Assembly: GCA_038199035.1 (NCBI GenBank)
Contig: JBBPZM010000027.1
Coordinates: 1-9,290 of the forward strand
Reading direction: 5' to 3'
From: DATAEY01 sp038199035
Lineage (GTDB): Bacteria > Actinomycetota > Thermoleophilia > Solirubrobacterales > Solirubrobacteraceae
DNA length: 9,290 nucleotides
The notes beneath the pieces were generated by a model. The model did not search any database, was not told the origin of the DNA, and saw only the letters and a list, made by a program, of their open reading frames with translations. The translations under genes were made by a program, and so were the position numbers. Each line of letters starts with the position of its first letter. Position 1 is the first letter of the stretch. This document shows positions 1-7,389 of this stretch, one piece after another.

Positions 1-36
1 CGACGGCCGCCCCCGAGTCGACGGCCGCCCCCGAGG
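1..36 (+). repeat. 18-bp tandem repeat in the acidic tail
   Basis: Bases 1-18 and 19-36 are the same 18-mer, cgacggccgcccccgag followed by t or g, differing only at the last base. The unit is six codons long, so copy-number change keeps the reading frame. The array touches the window edge and may continue upstream. Confidence 0.8.
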
Positions 37-233
37 CCCCCAGCACTCCCAACGGCGCGCGGGAGGACCTCGCGCCGGTCGAGGCCGGGGCCGCCGCGGA
101 GCCCGCGCTTGCGACCGAGACACCGGAGGAGCGGGTGCCCAGCGACGTCGAGCCGGCCGACGCCGGCGAGGTGGCCGCGCCAGACGCTCCCACCCCGGAC
201 GGCCCGGCCGACGGCGAGGCCGAGCCGGCCTGA
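1..233 (+). CDS. nusA: Probable NusA C-terminal tail (partial, 5' end outside window)
   Basis: The frame beginning at base 3 is open to the TGA at 231-233 and encodes about 76 residues dominated by Ala, Pro, Glu and Asp, with no recognisable fold. It starts with two copies of a six-residue unit (TAAPES, then TAAPEA). I see no NusA domain (S1, KH) here. The assignment rests on position: it lies directly upstream of ylxR and infB, the usual place of nusA, and some actinobacterial NusA proteins carry low-complexity acidic tails after the KH domains. NusA is the elongation factor that modulates pausing, termination and antitermination by RNA polymerase. The stop codon overlaps the likely ylxR start. 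Another gene with an acidic tail is possible but less likely. Confidence 0.65.
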   Translation, partial: TAAPESTAAPEAPSTPNGAREDLAPVEAGAAAEPALATETPEERVPSDVEPADAGEVAAPDAPTPDGPADGEAEPA

Positions 234-523
234 GCGGCCGGGGGGAGGCCGAGCGCACCTGCGTCGGCTGCCGCCGACGCGCGCCGAAGTCGGTGCTGCG
301 GCGCGTCGCGTCGGTCGACGGCCGGGCGGTCCCCGACCCTCAGCAGCGGCTGCCCGGGCGGGGCGCCTATCTGTGCGCGAGCAGCGAGTGCCTCGGGGAG
401 GCGCTGAGCCGCGGCGCCTTCGCGCGCGCGTTCCGCGCGCCCGTGGCAGTCGACCGTGATGCCCTGGAGCCCGCGGTCGCGGGCTCGACGCGGCGGGACG
501 AGCCTCGCGGAAAGGCCGACTAG
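230..523 (+). CDS. ylxR: YlxR/RnpM family RNA-binding protein, apparent CTG start
   Basis: This is a small basic protein of about 97 residues. It carries the YlxR hallmarks: an RTCVGCRRR segment near residues 9-17 with Cys11 and Cys14, then PGRGAYLC around residues 42-49. The Bacillus subtilis homologue has been reported to bind RNase P RNA and was renamed RnpM; older work calls it a nucleoid-associated or RNA-binding protein. The frame has no ATG, GTG or TTG upstream of the CVGC motif. The first standard start, GTG at 293, would delete the conserved N-terminus. I therefore chose CTG at 230, which overlaps the upstream TGA as CTGA and matches NTGA junctions elsewhere in this window. The first motif and the PGRGAYLC motif make the family call firm; the start is not. 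Confidence 0.85.
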   Translation: MSGRGEAERTCVGCRRRAPKSVLRRVASVDGRAVPDPQQRLPGRGAYLCASSECLGEALSRGAFARAFRAPVAVDRDALEPAVAGSTRRDEPRGKAD

Positions 524-535
524 ACTGGGAGGCGG

Positions 536-2895
<2,360 letters not shown>

Positions 2896-2899
<4 letters not shown>

Positions 2900-3213
2900 G
2901 CTCACCTCCGCACGCCTTCGTCGCCGTCCTCACCGTCGAGCTGTTCTTCCCCGACTGCGCCTCGCTCAAGGCCAAGCGCCGCGAGCTGGCGCCCGTGAAG
3001 GCCCACCTGCACGGGCGGCTGGGCGCCACCGTCGCCGAGGTGGCCCACCAGGACCAGTGGCAGCGCGCCACGCTCGTCGCCGCGCTGGCCGGCGGCTCGC
3101 AGGGACGCCTCGAGGAGGCGGTCGACGGCCTCGAGCGCTGGCTGGACACGCGCTTCACGCACGGCGCCCGGATCGAGCGGCACCTGGCCTCGCTCGAGGA
3201 CCTCGCCGCCTGA
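2896..3213 (+). CDS. ylxP: YlxP / DUF503 family protein
   Basis: This 105-residue protein of the DUF503 family has no firmly established biochemical role. It is commonly encoded between infB and rbfA, which suggests a link to ribosome assembly or RNA metabolism. Visible family signatures are the first strand (FVAVLTVELFFPDCASLKAKR), the segment TVAEVAHQDQWQRATL in the middle and a C-terminal helix ending EDLAA. I chose TTG at 2896, which overlaps the infB stop as TTGA and gives the normal family length; the alternative upstream GTG would lie deep inside infB. No strong Shine-Dalgarno is visible, which fits translational coupling. The junction also lies in a six-bp GAGCTC hairpin (2888-2893 with 2898-2903). 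Confidence 0.9.
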
Positions 3214-3237
3214 GCGCCCGCGGACGCGATCACTAGG

Positions 3238-3582
3238 ATGCCCTCGGATCGCCTGCGGCGGGTCGACGAGGCGGTGCGCCAGGTCCTCAGCGACGCCGTC
3301 ACCCACGACCTCAAGGACCCGCGTATCGGCTTCGTGACCGTGACCGCCGTCAAGACCAGCCCCGACCTTCGCTACGCCCGCGTGTTCGTCAGCGTGCTGG
3401 GGGACGCCGACCGTCGCGCCGCCACGCTGGACGGCCTGCGCTCCGCCCACGGCTTCCTCCAGCGGCAGGTGGCCGCCGAGCTGCGGCTCAAGCACACGCC
3501 GAGCCTGGACTTCGAGTACGACGACAGCATCGACCGGGGCATGCGAATCTCCGAGCTGATCGACCGCGAGGTTGGGCCGTGA
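3238..3582 (+). CDS. rbfA: Ribosome-binding factor A
   Basis: RbfA is a small KH-like protein that binds immature 30S particles and helps 16S rRNA 5'-end maturation and cold adaptation. The 114-residue product shows the typical N-terminal helix (DRLRRVDEAVRQVLSDAV), the DLKDPRIGFVTVTAVKTSPDLRYARVFVSV core and the C-terminal helix ending in RISELIDREVG. Length fits the family. The ATG follows ylxP after 24 bases and has only weak purine-rich sequence upstream. The stop overlaps the start of the DHH phosphoesterase gene as GTGA, so the two are probably coupled. Confidence 0.97.
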   Translation: MPSDRLRRVDEAVRQVLSDAVTHDLKDPRIGFVTVTAVKTSPDLRYARVFVSVLGDADRRAATLDGLRSAHGFLQRQVAAELRLKHTPSLDFEYDDSIDRGMRISELIDREVGP

Positions 3583-4595
3583 GCTGCTCGGAGGTGGCGC
3601 AGCGAGAGCCCGGGGCGGTCGCCGAGCGCACCCGCGTCCTCGACGAGATCCGCGGCGCCCAGCGCTTCGTGCTGGTCACCCACGAGAACCCCGACGGCGA
3701 CGCCCTGGGCTCGCTCGTGGCCATGCACGAGGTGCTCTCCCGGCTGGGCAAGGACAGCGTGATGTTCATGACGGCCGACGAGTTCCCGCTGCCCTACGAG
3801 TACCGCTTCTTCGCGCTCGAAGGCCTGGCCAGCGTTCCTTGCGAGGACTTCGAGGAGCGCACGATCGTCTTCCTGGACTGCGGCAACATCGACCGCACCC
3901 CTGGGGCGCTGGTCAAGCGCGCGGGCGCGCACATCGTCAACGTCGACCACCACCACGACAACACCCGCTTCGGCACGGTCAACTACGTAGTGCCCGAGGC
4001 GTCGTGCACCGCCGAGATCGTCTGGGACCTGATGCACGAGCTGGGCGTGGAGCCCTCTCTGACCATCGCCGAGGCCCTCTACGTCGGCCTGGTCACCGAC
4101 ACCGGTCGGTTCATGTACGAGAACACCGGCCCCCGCGCCCACCTGATGGCCGCGGAGCTGATCGCCGCCGGCGTCGAAGCCCACGAGATCTATCGCCGCC
4201 TCTACGAGGGCGTGCCCTACGGCAAGCTCGAGCTGCTGGCCCGCGCGCTGGCCAACGTCGAGCGCTACGACGACGGGCGCCTCACGCTCACCCACCTCAG
4301 CGCCGAGGACTACCGCCAGGCCGGGGCCGAGGAGAACTACTCCGAGGGCGTGGTCGACCATCTGCGCGCCGTCCAGGGCACGGCGGTGGCCGGGTTGGTG
4401 CGCGAGTTGCTCTCCGGCGAGGAGCCATGCGGCCGCAAGGTCTCACTGCGCGCCACCGACGAGCGAGTCGACGTGTCGGCCATCGCCCGCGTACAGGGCG
4501 GCGGGGGCCACCGCCAGGCCGCGGGCTTCTCCACGGTCATGGGCTGGGACGAGCTGGTGGGCTTCCTGCGGGCGCAGATCGCGGCGCAGCTGTAA
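3579..4595 (+). CDS. nrnA: DHH/DHHA1 phosphoesterase, NrnA-like (oligoribonuclease / pAp phosphatase)
   Basis: This 338-residue protein belongs to the DHH superfamily. NrnA members degrade two- to five-base RNA fragments and often dephosphorylate pAp; in actinobacteria related proteins also cleave cyclic dinucleotides. Metal-binding residues are visible in order: H35, D39 and D41 in HENPDGDALGS, D100 in FLDCGN, the DHHHD signature at 123-127 and D174 in DTGRF. The C-terminal DHHA1 domain has the substrate-binding GGGGHRQAAG at 307-316. The GTG start overlaps the rbfA stop, with a GAGG at 3568-3571 seven bases upstream. It sits between rbfA and truB as in many actinobacteria and Firmicutes. 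Which substrate is favoured cannot be read from the sequence. Confidence 0.93.
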   Translation: MSCSEVAQREPGAVAERTRVLDEIRGAQRFVLVTHENPDGDALGSLVAMHEVLSRLGKDSVMFMTADEFPLPYEYRFFALEGLASVPCEDFEERTIVFLDCGNIDRTPGALVKRAGAHIVNVDHHHDNTRFGTVNYVVPEASCTAEIVWDLMHELGVEPSLTIAEALYVGLVTDTGRFMYENTGPRAHLMAAELIAAGVEAHEIYRRLYEGVPYGKLELLARALANVERYDDGRLTLTHLSAEDYRQAGAEENYSEGVVDHLRAVQGTAVAGLVRELLSGEEPCGRKVSLRATDERVDVSAIARVQGGGGHRQAAGFSTVMGWDELVGFLRAQIAAQL

Positions 4596-4627
4596 GATTC
4601 CTACCGCTCTTACTCTGAGGAGAAGAC
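4593..4627 (+). promoter_or_regulatory. Possible promoter and operator of the toxin-antitoxin module
   Basis: The 32-base gap after nrnA is AT-richer than its surroundings. It contains two hexamers fitting the TAnnnT -10 pattern: TAAGAT at 4593-4598, overlapping the nrnA stop, and TACTCT at 4611-4616. Neither has a convincing -35. A pseudo-palindrome at 4608-4626 (TCTT..CT.AG..AAGA, six of nine pairs matching around base 4617) overlaps the strong Shine-Dalgarno GAGGAG at 4617-4622. That is where an autoregulating AbrB-type antitoxin would be expected to bind. This is inference from position and symmetry only. Confidence 0.3.
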
Positions 4628-4855
4628 ATGCGGCTGACCAGCAAGGGTCAGGTCACCATTCCGGTGGAGATCAGGCACGAGCTCGGGCTGATGCCCGGAA
4701 GCGAGGTGGACTTCGCCGTGGACGGCGACGCCGTCAGGATCACCAAGGCGACGGACGGCCCCGGCCGCGGCGCACGGATCGTCCAGGACCTTGTCGGTCG
4801 AGGCGACGGCGACATGACGACCGACGAGATCATGGCCCTGACCCGTGGCGAGTAG
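4628..4855 (+). CDS. AbrB/SpoVT-type antitoxin (VapB-like)
   Basis: This is a 75-residue protein. Residues 2-45 form a swapped-hairpin AbrB DNA-binding domain, visible as RLTSKGQVTIPVEIRHELGLMPGSEVDF followed by a V.I.K strand. The C-terminal tail (residues about 50-75, ending TTDEIMALTRGE) is the type of segment that wraps around and neutralises a PIN toxin in VapBC pairs. A strong GAGGAG lies five bases before the ATG. The downstream toxin gene overlaps it by 11 bases. The antitoxin is expected to repress its own promoter, more strongly when complexed with toxin. The pair is not part of the conserved core cluster and is probably acquired. An orphan AbrB regulator is unlikely given the neighbour. 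Confidence 0.9.
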   Translation: MRLTSKGQVTIPVEIRHELGLMPGSEVDFAVDGDAVRITKATDGPGRGARIVQDLVGRGDGDMTTDEIMALTRGE

Positions 4856-5255
4856 CGCCACCCTGGTCGATGCCAACGTCCTGCTCGACGTGTTCACGCG
4901 AGACTGGCGATGGCTGAACTGGTCAAGTGGCGCCCTGTCGGCTGCCGGTGACGACGGTCCGCTCGTTATCAATCCGGTCGTCTACGCGGAGGTCTCTCCC
5001 CGCTTCAGCCGCCGCGAGGAGCTTGACGAGGCCCTTGGCCCCGATGCCTTCCTCCGCACGCCGATCCCCTGGGCAGCCGCCTTCTTGGCCGGACGGCTGT
5101 TCGTCGAGTACCGCCGCCGCGGCGGGCTCCGCCGCTCACCGCTTCCCGACTTCTTCATCGGCGCTCATGCAGCGGTCGCGGGGATGCGGCTGCTAACGCG
5201 TGACCCGGCTCGCTATCGCAGCTACCTGCCGGGACTGGCCCTGATCAGCCCGTAG
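4845..5255 (+). CDS. PIN-domain ribonuclease toxin (VapC-like)
   Basis: This 136-residue PIN-domain protein is probably a Mg-dependent RNase whose activity is blocked by the upstream AbrB-type partner. All four acidic residues of the PIN active site can be placed: D9 in TLVDANVLLDV, E49 in VVYAEVS, D102 in PLPDFFIGAHA and D120 in LLTRDPARY. The toxin therefore appears catalytically intact. The GTG start at 4845 overlaps the antitoxin frame and leaves a normal N-terminus; the ATG at 4870 in the same frame would remove the catalytic D9. Codons such as GTT, AAT, CTT and CTA are more common here than in the flanking core genes, consistent with horizontal acquisition. The RNA target cannot be predicted. 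A weak six-bp stem (5235-5240 with 5255-5260) spans the stop codon. Confidence 0.9.
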   Translation: MASSATLVDANVLLDVFTRDWRWLNWSSGALSAAGDDGPLVINPVVYAEVSPRFSRREELDEALGPDAFLRTPIPWAAAFLAGRLFVEYRRRGGLRRSPLPDFFIGAHAAVAGMRLLTRDPARYRSYLPGLALISP

Positions 5256-5282
5256 GCCAGCGTGCGCAGGTTGTGGCGGGTC

Positions 5283-5294
5283 GGTGGTGGGTGG
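5283..5294 (+). other. Candidate two-tetrad G-quadruplex
   Basis: GGTGGTGGGTGG gives four GG runs separated by single T residues, the compact spacing that favours a two-layer G-quadruplex in RNA or in the + DNA strand. Further GG or GGG runs flank it at 5269, 5275, 5278 and 5301. Formation in the cell is not shown by sequence. Confidence 0.35.
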
Positions 5295-5312
5295 TTGATC
5301 GGGATTAGGTGG

Positions 5313-5364
5313 GCGCGCGTGCGCCATGCTCTTGGAGTGCAGAGACCGCCTGGCGCACGCGCGC
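5313..5364 (+). repeat. 14-bp perfect inverted repeat, 24-nt spacer
   Basis: GCGCGCGTGCGCCA at 5313-5326 is exactly complementary to TGGCGCACGCGCGC at 5351-5364, with 24 bases between. In RNA it would form a very stable stem, and a short inner pairing CTCT/AGAG (5329-5332 with 5341-5344) could extend it. There is no T tract after it, so a classical intrinsic terminator is not obvious, though actinobacterial terminators often lack one. Confidence 0.85.
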
Positions 5365-5370
5365 AGTTAG
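5326..5370 (+). other. Possible 14-codon upstream open reading frame
   Basis: An ATG at the last base of the left stem arm opens a frame encoding MLLECRDRLAHARS and ending in TAG at 5368-5370, four bases before the truB ATG. An AGGTGG at 5307-5312 is a possible but distant ribosome-binding site. Frames this short are common by chance; it is listed because of its tight fit to the hairpins on each side. Confidence 0.2.
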
Positions 5371-5398
5371 CAAGATGACCCCTGACGGGGTCATCTTG
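5371..5398 (+). promoter_or_regulatory. Perfect 12-bp hairpin containing the truB start codon
   Basis: CAAGATGACCCC (5371-5382) pairs perfectly with GGGGTCATCTTG (5387-5398) around a TGAC tetraloop, and a G-T wobble can be added at 5370/5399. The truB ATG at 5375-5377 lies in the left arm. The right arm covers codons 5-8, including an uncommon TTG leucine codon that completes the pairing. No Shine-Dalgarno precedes the ATG. The fold would be expected to hide the start from ribosomes. Confidence 0.8.
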
Positions 5399-6193
5399 TG
5401 TGACAAGCCGGCGGGGAAGACGTCCCACGACGTGGTCGCGGTGGTGCGGCGGGCTCACCGGGGGGCCAAGGTCGGCCATGCCGGCACGCTTGATCCCTTC
5501 GCCACAGGGCTGCTCCTGGTGCTCGTCGGGCGCGCGACGCGCGCCCAGCGCTTCTTCATGGCCCTGCCCAAGACGTATCTGGCGATCGCGCGCTTCGGCG
5601 CCGTCTCGAGCACCGGCGATCCCGAGGGCGAGATCGTCGAGACGGGGGTCCTGCCGCCCGATCCGCTCGACCTGCGGGTCGGCCGGGTCGTCCAGCGGCC
5701 CCCGGCCCACTCCGCGGTCAAGGTCGGCGGCGTGCGCGCCTACCGCCGCGCCCGGCGGGGGGAGGAGGTGCAGACCGCGCCCCGCACGGTCACCGTGCAC
5801 CGCTTCGAGCAGCGCTGGCGCGAGCGCGACCGCGCCGAGCTCGAGATCGAGTGCTCTTCGGGCACCTACGTGCGCAGCCTCGTCGCCGACCTGGGCGACG
5901 CCTACTGCGAGGCGCTGCGCCGCACGGCGATCGGCGACTTCCACGTCGAGGACGCCGAACCCGACCGTGTCATCGCCCTCGGGGACGCGCTCCGCTTCCT
6001 GCCGGAGGTGGCGCTCGAGGGGGAGACCGCGCGCCGCGCCGCCCATGGGGTCGCCGTCCCCGGAGACGCCGAGGGCACCGTCCGCCTGATCGACGCGGCC
6101 GGGCTGATCGCGCTGGCCGAGCCCCTCGCCGGGAAGCCGGGCGATCCCGACGCCCCCCGCGTCCTCAAGCCCATCGTAGGCTTCCGCGGCTGA
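5375..6193 (+). CDS. truB: tRNA pseudouridine(55) synthase
   Basis: TruB isomerises uridine 55 in the T loop of nearly all tRNAs and acts as an RNA chaperone for tRNA folding. The 272-residue product opens with DGVILCDKPAGKTSHDVV and has the catalytic aspartate D40 in HAGTLDPFATG. The later SSGTYVRSLVADLG motif belongs to the same active site. I chose ATG at 5375 because it leaves a normal short lead before GVILCDKP. The GTG at 5309 would add 22 residues coded by the inverted repeat and is unlikely, and TTG at 5396 would remove the first beta strand. The start is buried in a hairpin and lacks a Shine-Dalgarno. The stop overlaps the ribF ATG as TGATG. Confidence 0.95.
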   Translation: MTPDGVILCDKPAGKTSHDVVAVVRRAHRGAKVGHAGTLDPFATGLLLVLVGRATRAQRFFMALPKTYLAIARFGAVSSTGDPEGEIVETGVLPPDPLDLRVGRVVQRPPAHSAVKVGGVRAYRRARRGEEVQTAPRTVTVHRFEQRWRERDRAELEIECSSGTYVRSLVADLGDAYCEALRRTAIGDFHVEDAEPDRVIALGDALRFLPEVALEGETARRAAHGVAVPGDAEGTVRLIDAAGLIALAEPLAGKPGDPDAPRVLKPIVGFRG

Positions 6194-7104
6194 TGGAGGT
6201 CACTGCGCTCAACGAGGTGCAACCGCGCCCCCGGCGCGTCGCCGTGGGCGAGTTCGACGGCGTCCACCTCGGCCACCGCGAGGTCATCCGAGGAGCGGAC
6301 ACCGTGCTGACCTTCGATCCCCACCCACTGGCCGTCATCCACCCCGAGGCCGCTCCCCGGCTGCTGACCAGTACCGCGGTCAAGGCGGACCTCGTCGCCT
6401 CGCTCGGGGTCCGCGAGATGGTGGTCGTCCCCTTCGACCGCGAGTTCGCCGCCGTCAGCGCTCAGGGCTTCGTCGACGAGGTGCTCGTCGGGCGCCTCCA
6501 GGCGACGCAGGTGTCGGTGGGCGAGAACTTCCGCTTCGGTCACCGCGCGGGGGGCGACGCCGACCTGCTGCGCGCCCAGGAGAGCTTCGAGACCCGCGTC
6601 GCCCCCCTCGTCGAGTTCGGCGGCGAGGTCGTCTCCTCGAGCCACGTCCGCGGCCTCGTGCTCGCCGGCGAGGTGGAGCAGGCGGCGGGCTTCCTTGGCG
6701 ACCCCCTGCAACTGCGCGGCGAGGTCGTCGAGGGCGATCGGCGCGGGCGGGAGCTGGGCTATCCCACCGCCAACCTGGTCCCCGACGATCGGCTCGTCTA
6801 CCCCGGCCACGGCGTGTACGCCTGCCTGGCCGCTCACGACCTCGAGGGCGACCGCCCTGCCTGCGCCGCGGTCAACGTCGGGGTGCGCCCCACCTTCGAC
6901 ACCGGCCGGGGCGTCCTGGTCGAGGCCTACGTCCCCGGCTTCGACGGCGACCTCTACGGCCGCGAGCTGCGCCTCCAGTTCCTGACCCGGCTGCGCGGAG
7001 AGCGGCGCTTCGAGACGGCGCAGGCCCTCGTCGAGCAGATGGCCCAGGACGTCGCGCAGGCCCAGGAGGCCTGTGAGCGCTTTGCTACGGTTCCGCGCCC
7101 ATGA
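6193..7104 (+). CDS. ribF: Bifunctional riboflavin kinase / FAD synthetase
   Basis: RibF phosphorylates riboflavin to FMN and adenylates FMN to FAD. The 303-residue product has an N-terminal nucleotidyltransferase domain with GEFDGVHLGHREV, LTFDPHP, GENFRFGHRAGGD and an SSSHVRG segment in place of the usual SSTRIR. The C-terminal kinase domain has RRGRELGYPTANL and NVGVRPTF. The stretch between HLGH and LTFDPHP is about ten residues shorter than in most RibF proteins I can recall, so the first helix after the nucleotide-binding loop is cut down; I believe this is shared by some deep actinobacteria. The ATG overlaps the truB stop, and the stop overlaps the rpsO ATG, so all three genes are probably translated in a coupled way. 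The longer open frame extending upstream into truB is not used. Confidence 0.95.
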   Translation: MEVTALNEVQPRPRRVAVGEFDGVHLGHREVIRGADTVLTFDPHPLAVIHPEAAPRLLTSTAVKADLVASLGVREMVVVPFDREFAAVSAQGFVDEVLVGRLQATQVSVGENFRFGHRAGGDADLLRAQESFETRVAPLVEFGGEVVSSSHVRGLVLAGEVEQAAGFLGDPLQLRGEVVEGDRRGRELGYPTANLVPDDRLVYPGHGVYACLAAHDLEGDRPACAAVNVGVRPTFDTGRGVLVEAYVPGFDGDLYGRELRLQFLTRLRGERRFETAQALVEQMAQDVAQAQEACERFATVPRP

Positions 7105-7370
7105 CCCTGACGGCAGAGCGCAAGCGCGAGCTGACCACCCGGTTCGGCAAGGACGATGCGGACACCGGCGCGACCGAGGTCCAGGTCGCCCTGCTGACCG
7201 AGCGCATCAACGAGCTCACTCAGCACCTTCGCACCCACGCCCGGGACCACCACTCGCGGCGCGGCCTGCTCAAGCTCGTCGGCCAGCGCCGCCGGCTCCT
7301 GCGCTACCTCCAGAGCTCAAACCTGGAGGGGTACCGCGCGCTGGTCAGGGAGCTCGGCCTGCGGCGCTAG
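7101..7370 (+). CDS. rpsO: 30S ribosomal protein S15
   Basis: S15 binds the central domain of 16S rRNA early in 30S assembly and contributes to an intersubunit bridge. The 89-residue length and the motifs FGKDDADTGATEVQVALLTERINELTQHLRTHARDHHSRRGLLKLVGQRRRLLRYL are canonical. The ATG overlaps the ribF stop as ATGA, and the preceding 20 bases contain no Shine-Dalgarno, so initiation probably depends on coupling with ribF or on a leaderless transcript. In many bacteria S15 represses its own mRNA and pnp follows directly; here three other genes intervene. A perfect 16-base palindrome covers the stop codon. Confidence 0.98.
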   Translation: MTLTAERKRELTTRFGKDDADTGATEVQVALLTERINELTQHLRTHARDHHSRRGLLKLVGQRRRLLRYLQSSNLEGYRALVRELGLRR

Positions 7371-7389
7371 CGCCGCCGGGGATCGGCGC
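7361..7389 (+). other. Palindrome and alternative hairpins at the rpsO 3' end
   Basis: GCGGCGCTAGCGCCGC at 7361-7376 is a perfect 16-base palindrome spanning the rpsO TAG, and can fold as a six-bp stem with a CTAG loop. The segment GCGCCG at 7370-7375 could instead pair with CGGCGC at 7384-7389, just before the peroxiredoxin GTG. The two folds exclude each other. There is no T run, so a terminator is uncertain. Confidence 0.5.

Larger units (their letters stand above)
5256..5374 (+). promoter_or_regulatory. Structured spacer / candidate truB leader
   Basis: This 119-base gap is the longest non-coding stretch in the window. It contains a GG-repeat block (5269-5303), a large inverted repeat (5313-5364) and the left arm of a second hairpin that continues into truB. 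I see no convincing -35/-10 promoter and no Shine-Dalgarno directly before the truB ATG. It could be a regulatory leader for truB, the 3' end and terminator of the toxin-antitoxin transcript, or an insertion scar. Confidence 0.5.

Noticed and set aside
521..526. TAGACT as a -10 element for infB
   Set aside because: It fits TAnnnT and is nine bases from the ATG, but overlaps the ylxR stop, has no -35, and a Shine-Dalgarno follows directly, so operon transcription explains it.
3234..3239. TAGGAT as a -10 element for rbfA
   Set aside because: It overlaps the rbfA start codon, so a transcript from it would begin inside the gene.
5313..5364. Inverted repeat as the ends of a miniature transposon or insertion sequence
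   Set aside because: The arms are only 24 bases apart, with no transposase and no flanking target duplication immediately outside; a stem-loop is simpler.
5309..5374. Longer truB start at GTG 5309
   Set aside because: The extra 22 residues are coded by the inverted repeat and do not resemble a TruB N-terminus; ATG at 5375 gives the family start.
5222..6046. Minus-strand frame across truB and the spacer
   Set aside because: It is the antisense shadow of truB, with no family motif; the part over the spacer is a low-complexity read of the inverted repeat.
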